The notes: a model not told the origin generated them from the letters alone. Positions 20,955 to 34,815 are shown, numbered from the stretch's first letter. The stretch is DNA of 35,049 nt from Azolla pinnata (GCA_037176905.1 JBBBWG010030655.1:6137-41185), one strand, 5' to 3'. Made by a program: numbers and translations.

Positions 20955-23900
20955 ATGACCATGGTGCTAAGCTTCATCTTTGCCGCTTCCTCGGTCCTCG
21001 GCTTGATTACCTTGCTTTGGATGGGTCTAAGAGCTGCGTGGTGGCGGCCTCGAGTCCTACGCAGATGGTTCGAGAAGCAAGGCATCCCTTGCCTGCCTTA
21101 CCGCTTCTTGGTCGGCAATCTGACCGAAATGTCCCAGATGGCCAACGAAGCTCGATCCAAACCGCTTGCTCTTCACGCACATGATCAGCTCGGCCTTCGT
21201 ATTCTCCCGCATTTTTATCACTTCAAGAATGTCTATGGTAAATCTCTACTTCTTCTTCTTCCTCAACGTGTTCTAGATAACTTTGTTATGTTTTCATATG
21301 ATCCTGTTCATGAATCCTGATAAACTTTGCACTATTATCATAGAGCATGATGTTTTGTAGAAGCCCATTAAAGATAATATGTGTAATTTGAGTGGTAACT
21401 CAGCTCATTGTCTATATTGATGTACAGATTCTTGTTTTTCAAAACCTTAATCAGCTTTTTATGCTGTTGGATTTCATAGATTGACATACACGATTTTTAC
21501 TTATGCACCGTTTCTGCAATATAGGTGGTTGGTTTGTAGCTTGGTTTGGTTATAAACCATTAATAGTGATCACCAACCCAGTTCATATGAAAGAGATTCT
21601 TTCAAACAAATTCAGTCAGTTTAGGAAGATGAAATTACCACCACCAGCTACTGATTTGGGAGGTGATTCGGTTGCATCTTTGGAAGGAGAGGAATGGGTT
21701 CAACACCGACGGATTGTTAGTCCTGCTTTCTTCGTCGAGAAATTGAAGGTTGTTACGAATGCCTCAGTAATATTATTGATGTGCTCACTTATCACATATT
21801 GATAGTTTTTCACATTACCTTTCATCTCCAACAATGTGCTTACATATTGTATGATGAAATGTTTTTATAATTCTTTTCATCCTCGACAATGGGCTTGCAT
21901 TCCATATAATGAAATTGTTTTATATGTTCATCCTCAACCATGTGATTGCTTATCACGTGATAAATGGTTTGACAAGATTTTCTCATTCTCATCAATGTCA
22001 CATGGAGATTAGTTTGCATGCTTTTTGGCCCTGTAGGAATATGCTTGTCTATCACAGAAAAATGTGCACCTCACATGTGAAAAAGTTTGTATTCATCTGA
22101 TCAATGATGTTTACACGATTTTCAGTCCTGATCAATGTGCGTTGCTTATTAAATGCAGCGAATATCAGTTTTGTGGTTCTTATCAATGTGATTTGCTTCT
22201 CACACGTGGCATATGTTTTTTGGTTCTTGTTGATGTGATTTGCTCATCATATGTGCTTTCACATGCATGTTTGTGTTGTGGTCTTTACAAACGTGCATTC
22301 TTACAATTCTGAGTGGTTTGTATACTTTCTCTGGTTGACTTATCATAATGATCCACTTTAATTTTAGGCAATGACTCAAGTTATGAGTACTTGTGTGTCT
22401 CAAATGCTGGATGACTGGGAAAGCCAAATTGGTGACGAGGGCAAGAAGGAGATCGATGTGCATGAACAGTTTAAGATTCTTACGGGAGACATTATAGCCC
22501 ATACTGCATTCGGAAGCAGCTACGAGGATGGAAAGCTTGTTTTCAAGCTGCAACAGGAACAGCAAGTGCTCCTTACTAAGATGATAAGAACGCTTTACAT
22601 TCCAGGATACAGGTGAATTTATTATAATCCAAGCTATATATTCAAGCATTTAGGCCAGTGTGGTCTGTATGATGTTTAAACTTGTAGCATATATATAAGT
22701 AACAATGCTTAAATCCAGAAGAAAGAAAGAGATAAGGAGTAAATGAGCTACTTACAGTGATGATATGCATGACAAACTTGTACTTTTTACATCTGTAGAT
22801 TTTTACCGACGCCATCGAATCGGTATGCAAAGAAGCTTAGATCTCAAATAGAAGATACCCTAATGAAGATAATTATGAAGCGAGAGCCTGATCAAGATGA
22901 CGATGCAAAGGACTTGCTGGGGATTTTGCTGGCAGCCAACCGGAAGGAGCTTCGAGGAACACGCAAGGATCTGAGTTTGAGCATGCAAGGCATTGTGGAT
23001 GAGTGCAAGCTCTTCTTCTTCGCAGGCCATGAGACTACAGCAACTTTGCTCACTTGGACAGCTATGCTGCTTTCCATATACCCTGAATGGCAAGAGAAGG
23101 CGAGGAATGAAGTGTTGTTGCAAGTGTCTGCTGATGAATCTCATCTGAATTCCTACGAATCTCTTCACAGCCTCAAAATTGTGAGTTTTCCAGAAACTTT
23201 AGTTGTTTTTTTTTTAAAGCTTCATTTTCAGGAGTCGTGATTCAGTTGTTTCTTCTTCTTCTTTTAAAAAGCTTCCTTCTGGACACCCTTGAGTTTTTGA
23301 GATATTTTGGTGGTTTATTTCTTCTTTGGTCTTTGCAAGGCTCCTAAACCCTAAACCCTAAGCTCAAAATCGTGAGTTTTCTAGACAAATCATTATTTTT
23401 CCTTCTCTTTTATATACAAAGCTTCGTTTTGAGCAGCCTCAGAATTGCGAGTTTTCCAGACAATTCGGTTGTTTTTTCTTCTATTTTGTTTCAAAGCTTC
23501 ATTTTGAACAGCCTTGAAATCGCGAGTTTTCCAGAGAATTTGGTTGTTCTCTCGTCTCTTTTCTTTACAAAGCTTCATTCAAATTGGCATGGTCAGTTTC
23601 TTCTCATCTCGAGAGAATCGTCTCCCCATTAACCCCTGCAAAATGTCCTAGTGCTTGTTGTTACGTGAAGAAAGGCCATGCAAACAAAGAACAAAGCCAA
23701 ATGGCACACAGCTTTTTTATCCAATCGCCCATGTTAGGCCCCCATCTGAATGCGCCAAGAGCGTCGTGTTTTCGGTGGAGGAAGGCATTGAAAGAATACA
23801 TCGAAAGCAGAGCTCAAAACCATTGCATCTTAGCCAGAAGGAGAAAAGCTGTTTTCCGTCTTCTTTTGTCACTGGTGTTAAATTCGGTGAAGAAACGCAT

Positions 23901-24561
23901 CGTGCATGGACATGGAAGCATGAGCCAGAGCCGTTTGCATGTAGCGAGAAAAGAAAGCCGAAGCAGCTTTTCTCTGGTGTTTGTTTTGTCCTGCCCACCG
24001 GTGTTTGGTGAAGAAAGCCATGGAACGTATATACATTATCGAAACCATTGAGAGAGAGCCATTTCAATAATGTAAGAAGGATTCTTCTTCATTGTCATCA
24101 TCATCTTCTTCTTCTTGTTTTTCTTGTCGATGCAGGTAGGGATGATCCTAAACGAGGCATTGCGCTTGTATCCGCCGGCATCGTCGATGATGAGGGAGAC
24201 GGCGAAGGAGATGGAGTTGGGCGGGGTACGAATCCCGCCCAACACGATGCTGCTACTGAACGTGCTGGATGCGCACTACAACCCCGAGTTCTGGGGGCCC
24301 GATGCGCCCGAGTTCAAGCCCGGGCGCTTCGCGGAGGGCGTCGCCAACGCCTGCAGCACGCCGATGGCCTTCTTGCCCTTCTCCGCGGGCCCTCGGATCT
24401 GCATCGGCCAGAGCTTCGCGTTGCTCGAGGCCAGGATCATCCTCGCATCCATGCTGCGCAGGTTCCGCTTCTCGCTCTCCCCGGCGTATAAGCACTCGCC
24501 CACCTCCATCCTCACCATCCAGCCTTCCCACGGTATGCAAATCCTCTTCGAGAAGCTTTGA
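20955..24561 (+). CDS. Cytochrome P450 of the CYP72 clan, 519 aa
   Basis: Exons: 20955-21237, 21525-21748, 22368-22612, 22799-23180 and 24136-24561, all GT-AG. The 1560-nt CDS is in frame. The N-terminal helix (about residues 3-26) anchors the enzyme in the ER membrane. Landmarks are WVQHRRIVSPAF (C-helix, with the heme-contacting W and R), AGHETT at 326-331 (oxygen activation, I-helix), E385-A-L-R388 (K-helix ExxR), FKPGRF ending at 443, and the heme loop FSAGPRICIG with the iron-ligand Cys467. The FRKM and YRFL(V)GN regions and the exon order suit the plant CYP72 clan, whose members hydroxylate hormones, fatty acids or terpenoids. I cannot assign a family or substrate. Oddities: the usual PERF Glu is Gly here, exon 5 is far richer in G/C than the other exons, and intron 4 carries a tandem array derived from the exon 4 end. 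Confidence 0.95.
23168..23580. repeat. 75-bp tandem array in P450 intron 4, seeded by the exon 4 donor site
   Basis: The exon 4 end and donor, AGCCTCAAAATT|GTGAGTTTTCC, recurs inside the intron as CTCAAAATCGTGAGTTTTC (from 23363), CCTCAGAATTGCGAGTTTTCC (ending 23457) and CCTTGAAATCGCGAGTTTTCC (ending 23532). The last three units are exactly 75 bp apart, counted from the GAG. Each continues through a T-rich stretch to CAAAGCTTC(A/G)TTTT. Two more decayed units seem to fill 23231-23340. Confidence 0.85.
23343..23361. repeat. Short telomere-type repeat CCTAAACCCTAAACCCTAA
   Basis: About two and a half units of the plant telomere sequence CCCTAAA lie within P450 intron 4, between decayed and well-kept units of the 75-bp array. 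It is probably chance or a small interstitial insertion. Confidence 0.6.
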
Positions 24562-24695
24562 ACCCGCTGTCGTAGCTCTTCTGGTGGGAAGTGGGGGCCC
24601 CACCCCCCCATCGGATCGATCCATCCGCGCTGCATTGCAGGTTGGTGGGAAGCATTGTCCTCTTTGCGAGAATAAGCGTCTGTGAATCCGTGGAT

Positions 24696-25237
24696 TCATG
24701 TGTATCATGTGTGCATTTGCTTTACATGGCCTTTAGAAATGGAGCTTTCATTTTGAGCTAAAACAAAAAACATGGGGGAAAATTAGGAAAACATTGGAAT
24801 GCGCTGGGAGCGAAAATCGGCGCAAGCGAGGAATCAATCCTCTGCATGCAAGCATGAAAAATTAGCAGACTCATGTGTATAATGTGTGGATTTGCTTCAC
24901 ATGGCCTTTCAAAATGGAACTTTCAAAGTGGANNNNNNNNNNNNNNNNNNNNNNNNNNNNNNNNNNNNNNNNNNNNNNNNNNNNNNNNNNNNNNNNNNNN
25001 NNNNNNNNNNNNNNNNNNNNNNNNNNNNNNNNGAAAAATTAGCAGACTCATGTGTATAATGTGTGGATTTGCTTCACATGGCCTTTCAAAATGGAACTTT
25101 CAAAGTGGAGCTTTCATTTTGAGCTAAGAAAAAAACATGGGGAGAATTTGGAAAATGTTGGAATGTGCTGGGAGCATAAAATCGGCGCGAGTGAGAGGAA
25201 TCAATCCTCTGCATGCAAGCATGAAAAAATTGGTAGG
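24696..25237. repeat. About 175-bp tandem duplication in the P450 3' flank, broken by the gap
   Basis: TCATGTGTAT(C/A)ATGTGTG(C/G)ATTTGCTT(T/C)ACATGGCCTTT starts at 24696 and again at 24871, 175 bp later, and once more at 25048 beyond the N run. Shared inner words include GGAGCTTTCATTTTGAGCTAA, TTGGAATG(C/T)GCTGGGAGC and GAATCAATCCTCTGCATGCA. If the N run is an artefact (see findings) there are only two copies. Confidence 0.85.
24933..25032. other. Assembly gap of exactly 100 N
   Basis: One hundred N bases, the conventional length for a gap of unknown size. The 77 bp on its left (24856-24932) are identical to the 77 bp on its right (25033-25109). The apparent open frame with X residues across it is meaningless. 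Confidence 1.
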
Positions 25238-26554
25238 ATTTTTTTGAACCCAGTTCTGTTGTTGTGGGAAAGAACAGGATCAAATGGCATCATGTCTATA
25301 CAGACAGAGCCTTTGTGGTGCATTTGTGTTGAGGAAAAATCTGCAGTTTTTAAGCAAACATACCTCCTGCCCAAATCTCCTATGATTCATTCCGGTATGG
25401 CATTCTAATGGGCCAAATCAAGTTTGAGCTTGCAAAAGGAAAACACATGTGTTTCCGACATCTTTTTGTCGCAGAACACAAAATGACAATTGCACGAGAC
25501 AAATGAATGCGAGAATCACGACGATACGAGTGACGCCGATTCCTCCGAATTCGTGCAAAAACAGTAATTCGGGATCGTGATATGGTATGAATTGTCGAAA
25601 TATGATAACATCTGTTGATCATACTATTCAAAACATCTCACGCGTATTTAGAGCATCGATGCGGTGTCGCATGCAGTGCTTGTGAAGTATGGTAAATTCG
25701 CGAGGGGGCATCGTTAAGGAAAGAGCGTGCGAATTACAGTACCCACTCGACGCGAATGATGTCCCATCCGCTTTTCGATTCGGAATAAAGGCGTTGATCG
25801 TGATATACACACGATATTGAAGGCATTTGAATCGATCGCGAGTAATAGCCTTTGGGCGTGTTATGGCCTTTACACACCGTGGCCTTCAACTGTTCTCTTC
25901 GATAACTGACTGGCAGATCGTAACGAATGACATGATCTTCTCTCGTTGGAGAAAAAAGAAATCGAAAAAGGAACGTCAAGATGAAAAAGCCAGTCAGATT
26001 CTACGCGGTTTGAATGCCTTACGGTGGCTGTTGACACCAAACTTGCCCTCCAATGGATTCTCGTTCAGAGGTTTCGATTGTACTCGTTCCAATTACCAAT
26101 CCAGTCGCTGAAAAAGGGAGTCTCATAACGCAAAGATTCCACAGCTCGGGGCATGGTTGGCCTGCGTAATTCCGATCCATATCATTCATTTTTGTCCTCC
26201 TCTTTCGTTTTAGACTCGAGTAGCTTCTACAGTAGATCGGGAGGAAGCTGTATTGTTCTGCCGCTTGTGTACGTATTTGAGCCACGATATCCAGCGGTAT
26301 CCCCACAAGTTGACATTGTGTCTCGGAGACAGAGAGAGCAAAGCACAAATCGAACGGAACAAGGTCTTCCAGCATCGTGTGGTTGGTTTTTAGTATAAAC
26401 AACGTAAACATCGAACAGAGCTGCCGAATGTGGGGTTCGAGTCGTGGATCAGGCTCAAGAGCTCATTGCGCAGAACATCTGGCGTTTATTTTTTTTCAAA
26501 CGGTTTCGGTCTGTATGCAAGAGGCGGGTCATACAATGAACAAGCAAGTTGTAT
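25238..26554. other. Intergenic DNA, no gene seen
   Basis: Mixed-composition DNA with many CGAAT/GATCG words. Open frames up to 130 codons (minus strand, 26019-26411) resemble no known protein and show no conserved blocks. Confidence 0.5.
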
Positions 26555-27330
26555 ACGATTAAAATTAGATCTCCCTCTTCGTTTCTATCTCTTTTAATAT
26601 GTGTTTATACAGAAAGTTTCGATATTTTATACAGAAGTTTGAATCTCGATCTTGTTTTTTATACAAGAAACAAACTGGGATCTTATGTATTAGAATTAGA
26701 ATTTCTATCAGAAATCGTATTTAAGCTTAAATTTCTTAATTTATACATGAGACGGAACTAGATCTTGTTTTTCATACAAGAAACGGAATGACATTCATGT
26801 AAAACATGGAAAATTTAGAGCTTATATATTTTTATTCAAACAAAGTCTCGGGATCGGATTTATTTCTATGCATAAGATTTTCATAGTTAGATCTTCAATT
26901 TGTCTACCAAAAACCGAATTTAGAGCTGATTTTACCACTACAAATGCAAATTCAGATCTTATTATTGCTATTATTATCATTATTTCGTAGATCAAAACCT
27001 CAATTTTATATAAGAAACGGATTTAGAACTTGTTTCATATGTCAAGCAACGTGGAAATTTGGGGCTTATTTCTTCTTCAAAAGGAAAAAAGCTTGAGAAT
27101 TTCAATGCGAGAAGATCCGACTTAGATCTTAAATTTTTTATTATCAAAACTCGACCAAAAAATGCAAGCTCAAAATCTTATTTTTCATACAAAAGCATTT
27201 GGAAATTTGGAGCTTATTTTGGTACAGAACATCTGAGTTCAGATCTTTATTTTCATGCATGAGAGAAAAGGGAATTTCAATCTTGCAATTGAAATCCATA
27301 CAGAAAGGCAATTTCGATCCTATTTCGATG
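26555..27330. repeat. Degenerate AT-rich array with (A)GATCTT...ATACAAGAAACGGA units
   Basis: A loose unit of about 40-55 bp recurs: a GATCTT or GAGCTTATTT start, a T-rich middle, CATACAAGAAACGGAATTT-like sequence, then the next GATCTT. Clear examples begin near 26651, 26761, 26901, 26975, 27026, 27126 and 27240. There is no coding content. The array ends before the pyrimidine-rich region ahead of the kinase gene. Confidence 0.65.
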
Positions 27331-27399
27331 CAAAAAAAAGATAAAAATCTGCAATATTTTTTGTGGCCTGGTTTCCAGAAGCCAGCCCAGATTGTGTTT

Positions 27400-27460
27400 T
27401 TTCTTCTCATTTCTTTTTCTCTTCCTCTTTCTCATTCGTCCCTCTCTCTTTTTCCCTGAA
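27400..27460 (+). promoter_or_regulatory. Pyrimidine-rich leader/promoter tract ahead of the kinase gene
   Basis: An almost pure C/T stretch (TTCTTCTCATTTCTTTTTCTC and onward) lies about 400 bp before the kinase start codon. Plant core promoters and 5' leaders often have such tracts. No TATA box is evident. The following 400 bp may be 5' UTR, possibly with an intron. Confidence 0.3.
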
Positions 27461-27862
27461 AAAGGAACCTTTGATCTATGACCACGGACCAAATCCTGGT
27501 TTCATCAAGAGAACAGAGACAGCGTCGATCAGATCGCACTGTTTTCTGATTCGTGTCCATTATCACCAGACTCCCCTAATTGTTTTCAGGGTTGCAATCG
27601 GTGTACCAGATATTCTCGGCTCTTCTCAAAATCGTACCGGCGCCACACCTCTGTTTTCTCAATCCTGATTTTCGGATCTGGGCTCACCTCGATTCCTGCA
27701 AATTAGGAGGAATACCTGGTCAGGGGTTGTGTGGAAATTGCCAATGGAAGGATATGTTCTTTTGGGCACACTAACCCGCAGCTAGAGGAAAAATATTAGT
27801 AATTCTGCGCTATCCGCTGGAAGGATATTTTGGCTTTTGAGGTGACTTTGTGGTTCATAACG

Positions 27863-31227
<3,365 letters not shown>

Positions 31228-31777
31228 CCATGTAGATGTTGGTGGGTTGTAGAAGCTTCCTTCAAAAACTATGTTATCAATCGAGATGAGGTAATGTTCT
31301 CTTTTGGGAAAGGGTTGTGTTGAGGAGTTACTGTTCTTATGGACCAAACTCTCTAAATGCTAGGTTGTGAGTGTTTATTTTGACATCGGGAGTCTTCTTG
31401 TTTGGTCATACCATGCTATGCTATTCAATCGCTGTCTCATTATATGTATGCATGGTATACGTAGCTCCTTGAAAGCTTAAGCTGTAAACAGTAACTCATC
31501 TTTTGTGTTTGAAGCCAGGTCAGTAAATACCTTCCGCCCTTGCCAAATCCTAAGACCCAAATGTATGTTTGTCAACCATGAACTCACAACTCTAGTCCCT
31601 TGTCAATACAGCATTGTAATAATACATAAATCTGTGTTGGAGGACTTTGCCTTGTACACAAAAGACCTGCATGTACAGCATCTCTTGGTTCAATCTGTCA
31701 TCATTTATTGTTGGAGTTGATAAGATACTAAACATCTATAAGTAATTGCATATTATCTCCAAATCTATATGAAAGTA
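31228..31777. other. Kinase 3' UTR and flank, no further gene seen
   Basis: AT-rich DNA after the kinase stop codon. A possible 3' UTR intron is not excluded, since GAGGTAATG occurs at about 31288. A 71-codon open frame at 31505-31720 has no recognisable features. Confidence 0.45.
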
Positions 31778-32099
31778 TGAAAAAATGTTCAGGTAGGGTA
31801 CAAGATTGTAAGACCAAACTATTGCTGCCATGGAAAATTCGGCTTTTATACACACATCATATTGAAATGCTCCTCTTATCAATTCCCAGGAATTGCAAAT
31901 CACTTAATGTTCATAGCATTCTGTAAGGTATCAGCTTCTGAAAAAATGTTCAGGTAGGGTACAAGATTGTAAGACCAAACTATTGCTGCCATGGAAAATT
32001 CGGCTTTTATACACACATCATATTGAAATGCTCCTCTTATCAATTCCCAGGAATTGCAAATCACTTAATGTTCATAGCATTCTGTAAGGTATCAGCTTC
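31778..32099. repeat. Exact two-copy tandem duplication, 161-bp unit
   Basis: Copy 1 is 31778-31938 and copy 2 is 31939-32099. I found no mismatch when reading them against each other. The copies abut directly, so this is either a very recent duplication or an assembly artefact. Confidence 0.95.
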
Positions 32100-32180
32100 T
32101 CGCACGGATGCCTGCGGAGTGAAATCAGATACAACGGTTGAGTTGCCAAATTGGTTCAAAGCATTGTTCTTCTATTTGCC

Positions 32181-32253
32181 GTGTACACTAAAATGGAATT
32201 CTCTGAATTCTCCATGGAATTCTCTGAATTCTTATCCTGTGTACACTAAAATG
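32181..32253. repeat. Nested short repeats
   Basis: GTGTACACTAAAATG occurs at 32181-32195 and 32239-32253 (58 bp apart). Between them, TGGAATTCTCTGAATTCT occurs at 32194 and 32215 (21 bp apart). It is a small two-level tandem duplication. Confidence 0.85.
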
Positions 32254-32949
32254 ATTTCCATATCCATGAGGTCGATCTCACAACTATAAGCAGCTCTCAG
32301 CACAATTGAAAGCTGATGCATAATTCATTGATGGGTTTGTCTTGGCAGAGATGATATAGGCTCTATAATACACACTTTGCACATATACAAACAATCCGAG
32401 CTATATACTGTGATTGCAAAAATGACTGAAGTCGGCTTCCCTAAATCTTCATCAATGTGCTGGTAAGTTCTTTGCTTGTGCACAATTTTGGCATTCTGAG
32501 GGCATTCTGGCTTACGATCAGAATAAAGAAACACTATTGAGCAAAAGAGAAATACACAACCTTTGAACTCTCCTGGCGAAAGAACCTTTCTCCATTGTAT
32601 GTACGATGGACCAGTTGAGTGGTTTTTGCAATTTGAAGCTGTTGAACAAATCAAGCAGCAATTCTAGGTATACCTGAAACTCTTTGCCTCTGTTTCTGTT
32701 TTGTTTCCTCCGTGTCTTGATGACTATACAACTATGCTTAGAAGATTTGAGTATTGTGAAAGAGTGACTGAACATGTGTTTTTTGCTTGAAAGTTTGAAA
32801 GCTGAGCACATATCCTATTTTCCTGTTCCAGAAAGATACACTTTATAAACGTCAACTACATTACCAAAAACTCCATTACCTGCTGTAATTTGCAGTTGGG
32901 AACTTTATTTGAGAACGAAGAAATGTGCCAAATCGTCCAACAGAAAAAA
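32254..32949. other. Intergenic DNA, no gene seen
   Basis: AT-rich DNA. Overlapping minus-strand open frames of about 100 codons at 32325-32811 show no family features. Confidence 0.45.
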
Positions 32950-33122
32950 ACCGGTTTTTGTGACCAAATCCGAACCTAAACCAAAATTTGTGATGATTAA
33001 CCAGCTAAATCAACGTTTGTGACCGAATTTGTCAGACTTTACTTACATTTGTGGGCCAAATTTTGTTTTGCCTACCTTGTTAGAAAACCTCAAACCAAAT
33101 TAACCTGAATTTGTGACAAAAA
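32950..33122. repeat. Degenerate TTTGTGACC(R)AAT repeats
   Basis: The word TTTGTGACCAAAT or a variant (TTTGTGATGATT, TTTGTGACCGAAT, TTTGTGGGCCAAAT, TTTGTGACAAAA) recurs about every 25-60 bp at about 32957, 32989, 33016, 33050 and 33111, with AACCxAAATT-like sequence between. This is an old array. Confidence 0.6.
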
Positions 33123-33950
33123 AAAGTCGCCCAAAAGCGTATGAGAAGATGTTCTGATTGATTTAGGGATATTTTGGTTGATTAGTTACGCTCACAAATC
33201 CTACTAATCTCCTATTGAGCTTAATTAATCTCACGAGGCTGAATCCCTCAGTCTAAATACTTGGGGGCATCGATCTATTGACGCTATGTTTCCTTCTAAT
33301 TACCGAAATTAGAGTCGAAAACGGGGATCGAATCCTCTTGCATAAGGTGCCTTCTAATTCATGTTATGCGTGTTATCGGTCAAAGTGTGCAATGTGACAA
33401 CGGAGGGTATATCAACATGGATTCTACGCATGTATATCACATACTTCACACACATACACACGTATATCACATATGTTTACGCATGCACTTACGTATGTAT
33501 CATTCCTAGCAATATAGATTGCCTAAGAATGCGGAAACATAGAGAGAAGCTCTTTACAGTTGATGTGGGGAATGTGCACGAAGAAGAGTCGGTCGCGATA
33601 AGGATGATGAGGCATCAATACTAAATGGTTAGCATTCTCCATTCCATGGAGCATACCCATGACGATTTGGTCGATCCATCTGTGGATGCGTATACTTTTC
33701 GCTGCAATCCAACAACTTGCAAGCCACTCGAAGGCATCATAAATATCGATCGATTCCGAGGAGTATACGATGACAACAAGAATCAAGATTGTGTGTGTTT
33801 GTTTGTAGGCCCATATCCTCCTCATCCTTCTTCTGACTAGTCATGGAATCCACATAGATATGGTGGTAATAGGTTCTTTTTGTGTTGAAGGAGCATAAAT
33901 GACAACAACAACAACAATAAAGAAAGCCCGATTGAAGATCTTCGCGGGGG
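33123..33950. other. Intergenic DNA, no gene seen
   Basis: Contains a short CACA/TATC-rich stretch (about 33430-33500) and a CAACAA run (33903-33917). A tRNA T-arm-like word (GAGGATTCGATCCCCG on the minus strand) lies near 33325-33340 but no complete tRNA fold was found. Open frames here lack recognisable features. Confidence 0.45.
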
Positions 33951-34079
33951 ATTAGAATCGTCATCGTCGTCGTCGTCTTGTTTTGTTTCCTTTTTAGTTT
34001 TTACCTAGTCAAGGTTGCGATTCCCTCGATCCCCATGAGACAGGAAGGAACCCGTCTCGAGGATTCCGATAGTGCGAAA

Positions 34080-34520
34080 GTGGAAGGTGGGGTCGAGCTA
34101 GGCTTGCTTGGTCATGCTATTTGGTCTCTGGCAAGAGCAAAAGCGAGCACGATTACTGAGCCCAAGTCAAGCTGGAAAGCTCAAGATCAAATAGCACAGG
34201 CCAAACAAATGGCAAGGCTAGGTCAAGCTAGCGTCCAGATATGTCAAGGCCAAGTCTTCATGGAAGGCCAAGTCAAGCTAGGATCTGAAGGTCATGCCAA
34301 TCCAGCTTAAGCCAACGTAGTTTAGGTCATGATAGATCAAGCCAAAGCTTGGTTAAAGGGTCAAGCCAGCCTAAGTCAAAGCCAATGTTAGGTTAAGGGT
34401 CAAGTCAAGGAAAGCCGCTGGATCCTGACAAAGTCAAGTCCAATCGAGTTAAAGCTCAGCCAAATTGAGCTCGAGTTGGGCCAAGATTGGTTGGGTTCTG
34501 GTCAAGGCAAAAATCTACAG
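34080..34520. repeat. Degenerate GTCAAG(C)(C/T)AAG-rich array
   Basis: The words GGTCAAGC, AGTCAAG, GGCCAAG and GCTAGG recur every 10-25 bp with no strict period. A plus-strand open frame (33978-34310) crosses the left half and gives a Gln/Ala/Lys-rich sequence, best explained by the repeat. Confidence 0.65.
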
Positions 34521-34559
34521 CTTTGCTTGAGTTGGGGCATGATGCTCAAGCCGAGGATC

Positions 34560-34815
34560 ATTTGAACTATCCTGCTTAATTCTATATGGACTAATTTGTA
34601 ACTACAATCAACTAAATCAGTCGTCACAATGAGCTAATCAGTAATTACAGTTTTAATTCTGTTTGGGCTAATTAGTAAGTACAATTAATCAATCAATTAA
34701 TAGTTGCAATCAGGCTAATTAGTTGCGGCAGTGGAACCATATCATTCTTTTCGAGCTGATTTGTAATCACAATTAGTTGATTCCATTTGAGCTGATTAGT
34801 GAATCGACAATTTAT
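34560..34815. repeat. Degenerate (G)AGCTAATTAGTAATTACAATT array
   Basis: Units with GACTAATTTGTAACTACAAT, GAGCTAATCAGTAATTACAG, GGCTAATTAGTAAGTACAAT, GGCTAATTAGTTGC, GAGCTGATTTGTAATCACAA and GAGCTGATTAGTGAAT follow each other at roughly 40-60 bp. It abuts the GTCAAG array but shares no unit with it. Confidence 0.7.

Noticed and set aside
23343-23361. CCTAAACCCTAAACCCTAA as evidence of a chromosome end or fusion point
   Set aside because: Only about two and a half units, inside an intron. This is too short to mean a former telomere.
24253-24708. Open frames on the minus strand and in another plus frame over the last P450 exon
   Set aside because: GC-rich coding DNA has few stop codons in other frames. 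The P450 frame carries the ExxR and heme-binding motifs, so the others are shadows.
33310-33350. Minus-strand GAGGATTCGATCCCCG resembling a tRNA T-arm
   Set aside because: No complete cloverleaf could be folded around it.
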